A DNA stretch of 64,000 bases from Calocera cornea HHB12733 (lineage: Eukaryota; Basidiomycota; Dacrymycetes; Dacrymycetales; Dacrymycetaceae). The position numbers and the translations under genes were made by a program. Positions within the stretch are counted from its first letter, which is position 1. Each line of letters starts with the position of its first letter. Location: positions 119,870 to 183,869 of the forward strand of contig KV423946.1 in NCBI GenBank assembly GCA_001632435.1. Direction: 5' to 3'. Positions 35,049 through 46,092 of this stretch are shown here, piece after piece. The notes beneath the pieces were generated by a model. It saw only the letters and a program-made list of their open reading frames with translations. It ran no database searches and had not been told where the DNA came from.

Positions 35049-36641
35049 CTACCCCTCCTTGACGACCTCCTCGCACGCAGCCTTGAATATGCTGATCCCG
35101 TGCTTCATCTCCTCCTCGCTCACGTTCAGCATGGGGATGAAGCGGATGACCTCGTACACGCTCGTGGTGAGGATGAGCATGCCGCTGTCCACGCACTTCT
35201 GCGCGATGCGCGCGGCGAGGTTCTCCGGCGCGCTGGGGCGCAGATTGCTCGCGTTGTCCCCCGGCACGTGCGGGGCCGGGCTGAAGAACTCGACGCCGAT
35301 CATGAGCCCCTGCCCGCGCACGTCCGCGATGATGCCCTTCAGGGCCGGGTCGGCTTGCATGGCTTTGAGCGCGGAGACGAGCTGCTCGGACCGCGCCGCG
35401 ACGTTCTCGAGGATCTGCTCGGTCTGGATGACCTTGGTCACGGCGATTGCGGCTGCGCACGAGACGGCGTTGCCGTTATATGTTCCTCCCTGCATCAAGT
35501 CAGCACACCTACAAGAAGAACCAGCCAAGGGAGAGGAGCTCACCATGGTCCCCGGTGCCTGCTTATCCGCGAGCTCCTTGCGCGTGACGATCGCGCTGAG
35601 CGGGAAGCCATTCGCGAGCCCCTTGGCCGTGACCATCACATCCGGCCTGACGCCCGAGTGCTCGATCGCGAACTTCTTCCCCGTCCTGCCCCACCCGCTC
35701 TGCACCTCGTCCACAATGAGCAGGATCCCGTGCTCGTCGCACACGCGGCGGAGGTAGGCCAGGTACGCGGGCGGCGCGGGCACGTACCCGCCCTCGCCGA
35801 GCACGGACTCGATCAGGATTGCGGCCGTGTCCGAGGGCGCGGACTGCTGCGCGAAGAGCAGCTCCAGCTGGTACGTGCACATGTCCACCATCTCCTTCTC
35901 CGTCGCCGCGGGCGTGAGGCCAAGCTGGTGCCAGTACGGGAAGGGCGTTGCGAACACGCCTGGCTGGGAGCCAGCATCAGCTCGCAGCCCATCACCCGCC
36001 GGAACGGGGAGAGCTCACCATAAGCGGTCCCTGGCCGACCGAGTAGATCGTCTTGCTCCTCGTGAGGGCCATAGCGCCGAACGTGCGCCCGTGGAAGCCG
36101 CCCTGCATGACGATGACGTTCTGGCGCTTTGTGACGGCGCGAGCGAGCTTGACGGACGCCTCGATGGCCTCTGCGCCCGAGTTCCAGAAGAAGAAGCTGT
36201 CGAGCGAGGGGTCGGGCATGAGCGGGATCATCGCCTCCACGAGCTCGAGGTACGGCCGGGAGAAGGCGATGCTCGACTGCGTTGTCTGGTTCAGCACACT
36301 CAAGGCGTACGGGGCAGCGGTGGACGCACCTGCGCGTGCACGATCTTCATGGCCTGTTCGGCGGCGGCCCCTGAGATGAGCGGGTGGCAATGGCCAAAGT
36401 TGACGACGCCGATGCCTGCGGTGAAGTCGAGCAACTTGCGCCCGCCCTCCATGGTGACCCACGAGCCGTTTCCGGACTCCATGACGGTGTCTGTGACGCG
36501 CTTGAGGCCGCGGACGACGTGCTCCTTGCCGAAGTCTGCGAGCTGGGAGCGGGCGAGGGCCGAGGTGTGCAGGGCTGCGCGGTTGCGGGTGCGGAGGAGG
36601 GGGGCGCGGAGTGCGCGGGCGGGGGAGCGGGAGGCTAGCAT
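35049..36641 (-). CDS. 4-aminobutyrate aminotransferase, mitochondrial (class III)
   Basis: Four exons (36641-36330, 36285-36019, 35963-35544, 35489-35049) give 479 residues. The enzyme moves the amino group of GABA to 2-oxoglutarate, forming succinic semialdehyde in the GABA shunt. An Arg/Ala/Ser-rich, acid-free N-terminus (LASRSPARALRAPLLR) looks like a mitochondrial presequence. Class III features are LDFTAGIGVVNFGHCHP, FWNSGAEAIEASVKLAR, GGFHGRTFGAMALT, ILLIVDEVQSGWGRTG and the PLP lysine Lys307 in MVTAKGLANGFPLS. The sequence resembles bacterial GabT more than yeast Uga1. Related omega-amino-acid or acetylornithine aminotransferases are possible alternatives. The 5' leader is a pyrimidine-rich microsatellite. 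Confidence 0.85.
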
Positions 36642-37956
36642 TGCGGGGTCGGGGAGGGGGAGGGGGTTGCTGGTGGTGGTGGTGGTGATGGGGAGGAGGA
36701 GGAGGAGGGGGGGTCTGGGAGTGGGGAGTAGGGAGTGTGTCTGACACGATGATAAGTTGTTGACTGGTTCGTGGTGCCCTGCCGCTGCATAGTACCGCCC
36801 ACCCCGCCCAGCCCGTCCCCCGTCCCCCGTCCGGTGTGTGGCTTCCCTCGCTTAGCCCACAGGGCATGCTTCCGGATGCGCAGGGCCCTCTCTGACGTCG
36901 CACACATGCCGGCACCCGTCACTCCCTCGCCCCCGTCCCGCCCTCTCCACCGCACGAATAACAACACCCATATCATTAATAACACCCCTACCCCCTGCAG
37001 CACACCCACGCCAATCCGGAGGTCCAGCCCGCCCACCCCCGGCGCTACTCTGTATCGTATGTATGTATCCTCAGCCTCCCCGCCCGGAAACACGGAAACA
37101 CGGAACTGGAAAGCGGAAAGGCAGGCCGGCGCTGGCGCACACCAGGAAATTCACAGGAACTCGTAAGGGTCTGCCTCCCACCGCCCACCACCGGCCTGGG
37201 TCGAGTCCGCTCGGCAATCAATCAGGCCACCTGGGGGCGCCCGATCGCGCGCTATCTACAGTATCCCACATCACCGTGGAAGGGCGAGCAGAACAGCGGA
37301 GAAGCGGTTCCTGCGCGGGGGAGAACCGGCCTGGATTCTACATTGGCAGGTGTCCGAGAAGCGCGATTGCGCAGGTCACCCATGTTCCTGCTTGTACCGA
37401 TCCCCGAACCCTCACACATTCACCAAGGGCCGAATCAGAGGAATCGCCCACAAGAGCGCGCCAGGCCGGGTGTTCTGGCGCGAGCGCGGGTGGAGGTTGG
37501 CCTGCAGCGGGTGCCGAGTCAGGAATCAATGGCGCACGAGGACGGTTCATGCAGGTACTTACCGTGCATGGCATGTGGGTCCGTGATTGGGGGTGTGCGA
37601 GCGCGGATGACTTCGCGCACGAACGGGGGACTTCTGGCAAGATGCGGGCCAGCCGAGCCTGTATAGGGCGTCGGTCCCGCCGAGCGCGTACTGTACCTCG
37701 GACTAGCTCAGCTCGGTCTTCCCCAATTGTCCACATGACTGCTTCATCTTCCCCTTGACACACGGGAGACCGCCAGAGTCCGAGGCGCATCTCGCTCCCT
37801 TGAGACCCTGTGGGCCACTACCTCGTGTAGACGTGAAGACGAAGTGAGGGTTCCGCGAAACCCCCATAGAGTACAGTAAGGAGCGTATGCATTGCGTATG
37901 TGGATCGCATGTACAAGTCTACAACAATATGTACACCGGGCGCTCGCCCCCACCGT
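36642..37956. other. Upstream region of the GABA aminotransferase gene
   Basis: About 1.3 kb between two minus-strand genes. Besides the trinucleotide runs nothing was recognised. Short frames at 37063-37758 are composition artefacts. Confidence 0.4.
36671..36711. repeat. GGT and GGA trinucleotide runs in the 5' leader of the GABA aminotransferase gene
   Basis: On the plus strand a (GGT)n run is followed by a (GGA)n run; on the transcribed strand this is an uninterrupted pyrimidine-rich leader ending 30 bp before the ATG. Pyrimidine tracts near the start site are common in fungal promoters. Confidence 0.8.
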
Positions 37957-39918
37957 CTAGCTCTTCCCCGCTTCCTCCTTCTCGTCCTCCTCCCTGCACC
38001 TCCACTCTAAATAGTCCGCAAACCCGTTCAGCCCCTCGCACAGCAGGGAGATCTCCCGCCCCGTCGTCGGGGGAAGGCCGTCCGCCCTCGCCTCGGGGGC
38101 AGCGCGCTCCCCAGAGACGCACGACGCGGCGACGTGGTCGGCCCACTTGGCGAGCCGGCGGATCTCTGTGGGGGTCGTGAAGGCGTGCCATTGTTCTTGG
38201 TCCAGGTCCAGGTCGGACTCAGACTCAGACTCGGTGAGGCTGGATGAGGAGGACGGAGAGACACCGCCCAGGGCGCGCTCGACGTCCAGCGTGCTGCCCT
38301 CGCTCGGCTCGGGCTTCGGTTCGTCGGGTGTGGCGGCGGCAGACTCGGGCCTCTTTCCCCAGACAGCGACGAACCAGCTCCAGCGCGTGCCGGCCTCGCG
38401 CACCGCTCGCGGGTGAACGCGCCCGTCCGCGTAGGGGGAGAGGATGTAGTACATGCGGCCGTCGACGTCCCGGCCCAGCGGGGCAAAGCGGGAGAGCGAG
38501 GCGCTGTTGGAGAGGAAGAAGGACGAGTTGAGCGTCGCCAGCGTGAGCTTGTGCGCTTTATTCGCGGCGGCGTACTGTGGCACCTTGTTGTAAACAGCTT
38601 GTTCTGCAGCAAGAAGGGGGAGTGGCTGACCTTGGCCTTGTATGTCCGCTCCCGCTCGAGCTCAGCCCGGCTCGCCCCCTTCTGCGTCTTCCCAGGTCGC
38701 TCGAACACAAGCCTCCCCCGTTCCTCCTGCCACCTCTCCTCCTCCTGCTTCACCTCCTTCGTCCACACCTTCGACTTCTCCTTCATCTCCTTCTCCCCCT
38801 CCGCCAGCTCGAGCTTCACGCTCTCGCCCTGGACCGTGATGTCCACCAAGGCCAGGAGGGCATCCACGAGCTGCTCAGGCCTGCTGACCCTCGCGGCGGA
38901 GCGGCGCGCCCGACCCTCATCGGCGCTCTGCGGGACCTCCAGCTGCTGCCCGAACGTGCTCTCCAGTAGCCGCTGCAAGGCGGTCCAGGTCTGGTGCGGG
39001 TCCCCAGACGCAGCAGTGACCTCCCTAATCGCCAGCTTCACTGGCGCCTTCGCCTTCGCCTCCGCGTCCACAGCCATGAGGTCCAAGAGCGCAACAGCAA
39101 CAGCCTTGACCGTCTCCCTGGAGAGGGTCCCAAACTCGTCCAGGCTGTCGACGTGCGACTTTGCGAGTCGCAGGATGGGCCGGAAGCGAACGACGAACTC
39201 GCGTAGCTGTATGCGCGCTTCGACCTCGGGGCGGTCGAGGAAGGTGGGGAGGGGCACCCAAAGCGGCTCGACGATCTTGCGCACGCGCTTGGCTGGTGCT
39301 GGCTGCGGTTCGTCTGTTCCATTTACAAGCTGGAAGAAATCTTAATATCCGACCGCATGCCAGGAAATGGAAAACACCCACAGCCTTCTTCCTGGTCAGG
39401 CCATTCTCGTCCACCCTCCCGTTCTTCTTCTCCCCGTTCTCTGTCCTAGCCTTCTTCGCAGCCTTCTTCCTGTCCTCGTCACTCCCGCTCTCCCCAGCGG
39501 CGAGCTTCCGCTTCCTCGGCGGGCTCTGCGTGAGGTCTATGAAGATCCCGCTCCCGCGGGAAGAAGCAACGTTGAGCGACTTGTCGCTCAGCGCGTGCGT
39601 CTTCTTCGGGAGGCTAACCCGTGGCACCTCAATCGACTTGGCAAAGTACTTGTCGAGTGTCATCTTCTGGTTCCTGTCGATCGACTTCTTACCCGGCTTG
39701 CGCGGTGCGAATGTGGGCGAGGCCGGGAGGTCGATGTACACTTCCATGCGGGACTTTGTGGAGCTCGAGGGGGCGGGATCGGCGCTGCTCTCCTCGGCAT
39801 TCGCACTCCCAGAGTGCTTACGAGGAGTCGCCGTGTGCTTTGACGGAGTGGCACGCGCGCCGATGATGCCGTAGTTCCTTGAGTGTGTGTGGAAAGCGGG
39901 ATGAACGAGTGTGGCCAT
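37957..39918 (-). CDS. Nuclear protein with WHIM-like features (putative chromatin-remodelling factor)
   Basis: Three exons (39918-39382, 39329-38631, 38583-37957) give 620 residues. The N-terminal third is disordered and basic with several nuclear-localisation-like clusters (SPPRKRKLA, RKKAAKKAR). The middle has a helical repeat-rich part (VEPLWVPLPTFLDRPE, LREFVVRFRPIL) that resembles DDT/WHIM1 surroundings. A charged coiled coil (KEVKQEEERWQEERGRLVF) and a motif like WHIM2/WSD follow: LSRFAPLGRDVDGRMYYIL. This suggests a subunit of an ISWI-type or related complex, but similarity is by eye and distant. The second intron is only 47 nt with a weak GTCAGC donor and an AAG acceptor, so that junction is the least certain. 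It is divergent from TIM17. Confidence 0.5.
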
Positions 39919-40365
39919 CCCTCCTCTTTCTGTCGTATACCGCTGGGTACCCTTGCGTGCAGGAGCAAGCGAGGCGAGCAAGCGATAGGCCGATGTGATG
40001 GAACCAAACAAAGACGCGCGACGCTTATATGGGCCCAGCGGGAACGCAAAGTCGCAATAGCAAAGCGCGGAGACGTCACGTGATGCGCCTTCATCAAGGC
40101 GCGACCGGAGCCGAGCGGCAGTCGGAGTCGGAGTCGGAGTCGGAGTCGGGCCCTCGGCGTCGGACAGAACGCAGCCCGTCTGCTCCCGAGCGCGCTTGCT
40201 CAAAATTCTGGACCAGCAGAAGAGCGCATTACACTCCATCGTGCACGCCGGCTTCCCTCCCTATCCTCTGCTCCCGGCGTCTGTGCTTGTTGCCCCCAAT
40301 CCCATTCTCCTACATATCACACCCGCTGCATTACACCGCGTATCGTCGTACCGTAGCGAGCCAGC
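39919..40365. promoter_or_regulatory. Bidirectional promoter of the WHIM-like gene and TIM17
   Basis: The 447 bp between divergent starts hold GACGTCACGTGA at 40072-40083, which overlaps a CRE/ATF-like half (GACGTC) with an E-box (CACGTG). A GTCGGA hexamer, repeated four times and followed by GTCGGG, lies at 40121-40150. Both motifs are seen directly; their role is inferred. Confidence 0.5.
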
Positions 40366-41168
40366 ATGGCCCACGCAGACCACACCCGGGACCCATGGTG
40401 CGTCTCCCTGACAGCTCTCGTGCGCTCCCGATCTCATCTGACGAAAACTCCTACAGTCCGTGGGTCATCCTGAACGACTTTGGAGGCGCTTTTGCCATGG
40501 GCGCTGTGGGCGGTGGGATATGGCACGGGATCAAGGGCGCGAGGAACTCGCCTAGGGTGCGTCTTGTCCCCTCTGCTTCCCCCGTCTGCTCGTAAACTTG
40601 GAATATTACCAACCCTCCATGCAGGGCGAGCGACTCGTCGGCTCTATCGCAGCCATCAAAGCCCGCGCACCCGTGACAGGCGGAAACTTCGGCGTCTGGG
40701 GCGGGATGTTCAGCACGTTCGACTGCGCCGTCAAGGGCTATCGGAAGAAGGAGGACGCGTGGAACGCCATCATCTCCGGGTTCCTGACCGGCGGCTGTCT
40801 GGCTGTGCGAAGTGCGTACTTCCCTCTCACTTCCACTCTCCTAGTCGGCGGCGAGGGGTGGTGCGGTGGGGTGGTGGATAGGACGGTTGTGCTGATACGA
40901 TTTCGCGTTAGGTGGACCGAGGGTCATGTTCCAGTCCGCCGTCGCGTGCGGCATCCTCCTCGGCGTATTCGAAGGCGTGGGCGTGCTGCTGAACCGCATG
41001 TTCAGCGAGCAGAACCGGCAGCAGCTACCACAGAGTGCGTCTCGTCCCTTTCCCCATTTCATCTCCCCGTATTCTTCGTTGCCGGTATATATGCTGATAC
41101 ATCGCACAGTAATGGAGCCCCCGCCCCCTCCGCCTCAGCTAGCCGGGCCCTCGCACGTAGCGGCGTAG
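40366..41168 (+). CDS. TIM17: Mitochondrial inner-membrane translocase subunit Tim17
   Basis: Five exons (40366-40397, 40457-40556, 40625-40811, 40912-41034, 41110-41168) give 166 residues. Tim17 forms part of the TIM23 channel that imports presequence proteins. The family block near the N-terminus reads [20 protein letters not shown] followed by [11 protein letters not shown]. Glycine-rich helices follow ([50 protein letters not shown]). The C-terminus is a proline run (EPPPPPPQ) encoded by the last exon. Two conserved cysteines are present (FDC and GGC). Length and intron spacing are ordinary. Confidence 0.95.
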
Positions 41169-41869
41169 ATGGGCTGCTGTTCAGGATCTAATGTCTCTCC
41201 GAGCTCTGTCTTCTTCCTCTCCGTGTTGCGCTCTTTTCGTTTCTCGGCTTGCTGTATTCTACTACCCTCTTATCGGTCAGCAATCGTCAATAACACCACT
41301 TGCATCACTCATCTTGCACGCTGAGCTGGGAGCAAATGCTGCTACTTTTCGATCCGGTGTGAAACATCGCCAGCCTGGTTCGATAAGGGCCAGCCTGCTC
41401 GGAGCCGGCACACCGCTCGGGTACGTACGGCAGTCGACCTTTGCTCGGGCAGCAAGTATACTGCAATTGCGATCATGAACAACAATGGGAAGGTGCTGCG
41501 AAGTATACAAGCTTCAGTGCTGTGCGAAGTAAGCGTCTGGTTTGCAAACGGCTTGTGTTCTACCTTGAGATCTGCTCTCTGCTCCCTGCACCTTGCGCTC
41601 CGGCCTGCCTGCGGAAATGTGCATCAGATTGCAATGTCCTGTACCGCAAGGCGCTTTGGCCTGCAACATCCCGCACGGGCCTCGGCGAGTAACACACACA
41701 TTGCACAGTGCGTTCATCATTGTTACCCCGAGACTTGTGTTCTGTTGGCATCAGCACGCACGGGCTTACACAGCACTTCTCAGAAAACAATTTTATTCAA
41801 CGGCGATATCCTTCCCCCAATCCTCTCCTGTCTTTATGTGCGAAGCTGATTCGTGGAGATGTACTTAGA
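41169..41869. other. Convergent intergenic region after TIM17
   Basis: About 700 bp between the TIM17 stop and the stop of the small acidic gene on the other strand. No gene, repeat or RNA structure was recognised. Confidence 0.4.
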
Positions 41870-42565
41870 TCATTCCATGATCATGTCTTCCTCTTCATTC
41901 TCCCCATCTTCATCATCACCCTCATAGCCTTTGTCGATATCCTCCTCATCTGCACCACCTGCGACACTGACCTCATCAAGCCCATCAAGCTCGTCAAGCC
42001 CATCAAGCCCATCAACCCCGTCCACTCCCATCTCAACCTCAACCTCATCCGCTCCAACGATGAAAGGTGACCCAATGTCGCAGTGAGAGACATCAGAGTC
42101 GGCATCCTCAGAGGTGGAGATGGCGTCCGTATTGAGCACGGTTGTGCTGTCACCACCAGCCTCCTCCTGCTCCTCCTCCTCCTCTCCCTCCTCTCCTGCC
42201 ACCAACGTCTCCTCATCATCATCAGAGGATGACAGTGTGCTGGTGTTGGTAGTCGGGCTGGCGGGTTCGGCAAGGTCGCCAAGCATAGTAGCAAGTGCCC
42301 GGGCCAGTGCTTGACAGTTGTCAGTGAATGCTTAGGCCAGGGGAACATGCTAAGGCTTACTAGGAGAGAGAGCAGGTATATCAGACAGCAACGGGGAAGG
42401 TGTAGTTGATTGAGTCTATAGACATCAATGAGTTTCTGACATTATAGGCCAATATACAGACATTCCGGAAGGTTACACCGTGGATAGGCATCTTCCGGAA
42501 GGTATCTGCGCACACGAGAAGAGGGTGTAGCTTACCATATTGTTTGCGTTAGGAAGGTCGGCCAT
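41870..42565 (-). CDS. Small acidic hypothetical protein with LDGLDE-type repeats
   Basis: Three exons (42565-42536, 42415-42361, 42309-41870) give 174 residues. The start, MADLPNANNM, is a 30-nt exon followed by a GTAAGC donor. The protein is extremely acidic: a run of Glu (EEGEEEEEQEE) near residue 65 and a short repeat GVDGVDGLDGLDELDGLDEV near residue 120 are followed by an Asp/Glu-rich end. No hydrophobic helix is present. Acidic low-complexity proteins may act as chaperone tails or nuclear factors, but no function can be assigned. The last intron uses an AAG acceptor after a good branch site (CACTGAC). An alternative open frame over the same exon is a shadow. Confidence 0.5.
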
Positions 42566-42974
42566 GTTGGTTATCTTGAGGTTGATTCAGAGAAGTAACA
42601 ATGCAGAGAGTAGTCGGAGATGCTGGAGAGAGGACAGTGTTGACGATAGGGGTAAGACGGGTGTACGCGGGCGTGAACGGAGGAAAACTGGTATCTGACA
42701 GGACATCAACTGTGTTGTATTGAAAGGTTAGAGGCTGTCAGAATATTCAGGTATAAAAGAAGCACACCTGAGCTTCTTAGCGTGTGACCCTGGCGCGCGT
42801 TTGTTGCGGCCTTGTGTTGCCCTTGTGTCGTTACTTTGGGCCCGTTCGCGTCTTTGAGGGTTCAGCGCAAGGTGCGGCAACAGCGGCTAAATGCCAGATC
42901 TATACAATTCATGGGTCAAGAAGAATGCTATGCTACAGAGTGTCCGTTTGTTAGATACACATCTACACCTACAT
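42566..42974. other. Upstream region of the acidic gene and 3' flank of the Mpv17-family gene
   Basis: About 410 bp between two minus-strand genes, holding the acidic gene's promoter. A TATAAAAG-like sequence (GTATAAAAGAAG at about 42750) is on the plus strand, the wrong direction for either neighbour. Confidence 0.35.
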
Positions 42975-43716
42975 CTACGCCTTGACGGGCTCATCCTGCT
43001 GCGCCAGCGAGTTGGCGTAGCTCAAATACGTGCTGCTCGCGTATCAGCATCCCGGCGCAACCACGAGGTGTAAAGCACTCACTTCCAAAACAACGATACG
43101 ACGTTGACCACCAGCAGCCGATGATGCAGCGGCACGACACTGAAGTTGACCAGCTGCGTGGGGATGAACACGCCCCAGTTCCTGACCAGCGTAGGGGCCC
43201 ACGCCTCCGCCAGCCGCCGCCTCACCTCCTCCCCGCCCTGCCCCTCCATCAGGGCCATGCTCGTAAAGAACACGGCTACGATCCCCGGGGTGAGGACGAA
43301 CTGGTCGAGCGAGACTTTGAGCAGGACGGTGAAGCGCGGCGATTTGGTGAGGCTTGGGGGGAGCCGTTCGAGCAGCCGGTACCAGCGCGAGATAATTGGC
43401 GCGAAGACCAGGCCGCCGTAGAGCGTTAGGCGAGCGGTCCGGATGTACTGCAAGGGCGATCATTAGCTAGCGCCCTCCTCTTGTTGGGTCCTGCCTTGGG
43501 AGCAGTGGGAATGGGACGGACATCATGTGCAGCCAACCCCTTCCTCTCCACTCCCTGCTGGGCCAGCACGTCCCCCGCACCGAACAAGAATGCTAAGATT
43601 CCGATTAGCACGATTCGGGGTGAAATGGAAGGGAGGGGCGTACCGGCGGAGACCATTCCCGTTAGCAGGGGCCGGCGGAGGGAGAGCCGGTTGTAGCCGC
43701 GGAGGAGGGAGGCCAT
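42975..43716 (-). CDS. SYM1: Mpv17/PMP22 family membrane protein (Sym1-like)
   Basis: Four exons (43716-43644, 43592-43522, 43447-43083, 43020-42975) give 184 residues, the family norm. Sym1/Mpv17 is a four-helix inner mitochondrial membrane protein linked to metabolite balance under stress; other members are peroxisomal. Family signatures are an N-terminal YNRLSLRRPLLTGMVSA, LFGAGDVLAQQGVE, RTARLTLYGGLVFAPIISRW, DQFVLTPGIVAVFF and WGVFIPTQLVNF followed by the terminal FWN motif split by the last intron. One donor is the rare GTCCGT and the last acceptor is GAG; both are needed to keep the motifs in frame. It is divergent from REI1. Confidence 0.9.
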
Positions 43717-44231
43717 TGTCTCTGGATTCGTTGGCCCGATGCCCTATCCAGAGAGAAGACGAGACAGAGAAGGACAGAAGGGTCTCAAGAGAGCAAGAGA
43801 GCAAGAGCAAGAGCAAGAGCAAGGGCAGCAAGAGCAGGAGCAGAGGCCACACGGCGAGACGGCGTGTAGACCGCGCCCAGCACCAATCGTTCATCAACCC
43901 TGGCCGGCGCCGGCGCGCATCGATGAGGTCAGGGCCCACCCACCCGGCCGGCGTCACTTCGGCTCCTCCTTTCCCGATGCACGCGAGCAGACCGGGAGCA
44001 GATGGTTCGGTGGCGCGGAGGAGGGCGAGAATTGCTGACTGGCCCGGAGTCACTCTGCTCCAGTACTTGTGCACTGCTCGCTGGGATACTTATTACTACT
44101 CTGCTTTACAATCCTCTGGTCCGAGCACTTGTTCACTTGGACGCTGTCGACCTATCTATATTACTTCGAGACCTCGACAGCACCGTAACAACACACCTGA
44201 TATCGAAACACCCTACATCAATCACCCCAAA
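43717..44231. promoter_or_regulatory. Bidirectional promoter of the Mpv17-family gene and REI1
   Basis: 515 bp separate the two starts. The REI1 frame is open through the whole region back to 43527, but its translation is Arg/Gly/Ser-rich and overlaps the neighbour's first exons, so it is treated as non-coding. A purine-rich AGAGCA-type repeat lies within it. Confidence 0.5.
43788..43846. repeat. Purine-rich GAGCAA-type repeat
   Basis: Imperfect copies of GAGCAA (with AGAGAGCAAGAGAGCAAGAG at the left end) run for about 60 bp in the divergent promoter of the Mpv17-family gene and REI1. Confidence 0.75.
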
Positions 44232-45749
44232 ATGGCCGCCACAGTCGCCCCAAGCACATACACAATGCACGGCCCAAACGGAGAGCCGCTCTTCACCTGC
44301 CTCTCATGCGCAATCGCCTTCCTCTCCGCAGAGGACCAGCGTGCGCACTACAGGAGCGACCATCATCGGTACAATATGAAGGTGCGCCTCTCCTCAAAAC
44401 TGTCGCGGACACCAGTGCTGATAGTTACTTTGCAGCGTCGAGTAGCGAACCTCCCGCCCGTCTCCGCCTCCATCTTCAACCAAAAAGTGCTCGACCGCCG
44501 TGCTGAGACAGCCGTAACAGTCAGCGTGAAGGACACGACGTGCGAGATCTGCCACAAGGTGTACGGCTCGGAAGGCGCGTTCCGCGCGCATATGGGCAGC
44601 AAGAAGCACAAGGAGAACGAGCTCCAGGCGGCGATTGCCCTTAGCTTGAAGCAGCAGAATCCGGAGGAGATCACGGTGGCCAAGGAGGTGGAGAGCTACC
44701 AGGCGCCGGATGAGGTACCATCCGCACCGGAGGCTGCGATGCCGCCTGTCCCCGCATCGGCAAAACCGTCGACCTCGGCATCAGCGGACGTCGACATGGA
44801 CTCGGACGAGGAGGTCGAGCAAACGATCGAGCAGAAGCTCGCCTCGGCCCGCACACACCTCTCGCCCACCTCGTGCCTCTTCTGCCCCATCGCCTCCGCC
44901 TCCGTCGCAGCCAACCTCGCGCACATGTCCAGCGCACACAGCTTCTTCCTCCCCGACGCCGAGTACCTGTCCGACGTACCTGGCCTGCTCGCCTACCTTG
45001 GCGAGAAGATCGCCATCGGAAACGTCTGCTTGTACTGTAATGGTCGCGGGCGCGCGTTCCACTCGCTCGAGGCCGTCAGGAAGCATATGCTCGACAAGGG
45101 GCATTGTAAGCTCGCGTATGACACGAATGAGGATCAACAGGAGCTCGGGGAGTGGTACGACTTTGCGAAGAGCTATCCGCGGAAGAGCAAGAAGAGCAAG
45201 AAGGTGCGCGTGGTCGTCGATGAGGAGGACGGCGAGGAGGACGAGGATGAGGAGATGCAGGAGGGCGAGTGGGAGGATGTAGAGGACGATGGCGCCGAGG
45301 CGGACGAGGTTATCGAGGTGTCCGGCTCTGAGGCCGACTCGGACTCGGACTCGTCAGACGCCGGCCGGCCGCAGATCACCTTCGGCGACACACCCTACGA
45401 GCTCGTGCTCCCCTCCGGCGCGCGCATCGGCCACCGCTCGCTCAAGCGCTACTACGACCAGTCCTTCTCCTTCCGCGCGCCGGCCAAGCCGTCCGACCCG
45501 AACAGCGGGGCCGCGCTAGTGCGCCGTCTCATCGGCGACAAGAACAACCAGCTCGTCCCGCTCAAGGGCGGCTTTGGCGCCTTCGGCGAGGGCACCGCTG
45601 TCGTCAAGGCGCGGAATGTGGGCGAGGCGAAGGAGGCGGGCAGGCACGTGCGCGAGTTTAGGGACATGAAGCGGAGGGAGCAGTTCAAGACCAAGGTCGG
45701 GTTCCGGGCGAACAGCCAGAAGCACTTTAGGGATCCGCTCTTGCAGTGA
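44232..45749 (+). CDS. REI1: Cytoplasmic pre-60S factor Rei1 (ZNF622 family)
   Basis: Two exons (44232-44381 and 44436-45749) give 487 residues. Rei1 joins late pre-60S ribosomal particles in the cytoplasm and helps release Arx1/Alb1 near the exit tunnel. Four C2H2-type fingers are visible: CLSCAIAFLSAEDQRAHYRS near residue 18, CEICHKVYGSEGAFRAHMGS after the intron, CLFCPIASASVAANLAHMSS, and CLYCNGRGRAF with a KHMLDKGH end. A long acidic stretch (EEDEDEEMQEGEWEDVEDD) precedes the conserved tail ELVLPSGARIGHRSLKRYY and a basic end. The 54-nt intron is stop-free and in frame; removing it gives RYNMKRRVANLPPV, the family junction. Confidence 0.95.
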   Translation: MAATVAPSTYTMHGPNGEPLFTCLSCAIAFLSAEDQRAHYRSDHHRYNMKVRLSSKLSRTPVLIVTLQRRVANLPPVSASIFNQKVLDRRAETAVTVSVKDTTCEICHKVYGSEGAFRAHMGSKKHKENELQAAIALSLKQQNPEEITVAKEVESYQAPDEVPSAPEAAMPPVPASAKPSTSASADVDMDSDEEVEQTIEQKLASARTHLSPTSCLFCPIASASVAANLAHMSSAHSFFLPDAEYLSDVPGLLAYLGEKIAIGNVCLYCNGRGRAFHSLEAVRKHMLDKGHCKLAYDTNEDQQELGEWYDFAKSYPRKSKKSKKVRVVVDEEDGEEDEDEEMQEGEWEDVEDDGAEADEVIEVSGSEADSDSDSSDAGRPQITFGDTPYELVLPSGARIGHRSLKRYYDQSFSFRAPAKPSDPNSGAALVRRLIGDKNNQLVPLKGGFGAFGEGTAVVKARNVGEAKEAGRHVREFRDMKRREQFKTKVGFRANSQKHFRDPLLQ

Positions 45750-46092
45750 GCCCTCGTGTGGTGGTTCGGTCCAGTTTGGTCCTACCGCTGCATATCTTGT
45801 AGTGCTTTCATCCTTGCAGTTTTCTTCCCCTTGCATTTTGATACCCCTATGGTTGATGGACCTGTAGTATTATTGCAATAGATGTTTCTGCACATGTTTT
45901 GATACACATGAAACCTGCGGCCGAGTTATGTACAGCATCAGAGACCCTAGCTCCTACCGCTTTCTGAAACTCGACATTGAAGTCTGAGAGTCAGGTTTGC
46001 GCCTTGCGAGAAGCAGTAGCTGCTTCCCACTACCCTACCCGTTTCTCTGTTCTAGTACTCAAGCTCAACTCTACCTTCTTCTGTGATCGACA
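45750..46092. other. Intergenic region upstream of the decarboxylase gene
   Basis: About 340 bp between REI1 and the decarboxylase on the same strand. No clear element was recognised. Confidence 0.35.

Noticed and set aside
38028..39284. Read-through frame of 418 codons across the second intron of the WHIM-like gene
   Set aside because: After 38631 it continues in a Ser/Pro/Arg-rich shadow frame, while the other frame has the LSRFAPLGRDVDGRMYYIL motif.
43527..44231. 235-codon N-terminal extension of the REI1 frame
   Set aside because: It overlaps the first exons of the divergent Mpv17-family gene and is Arg/Gly/Ser-rich. The family starts at the first zinc finger, and the ATG at 44232 has good context.
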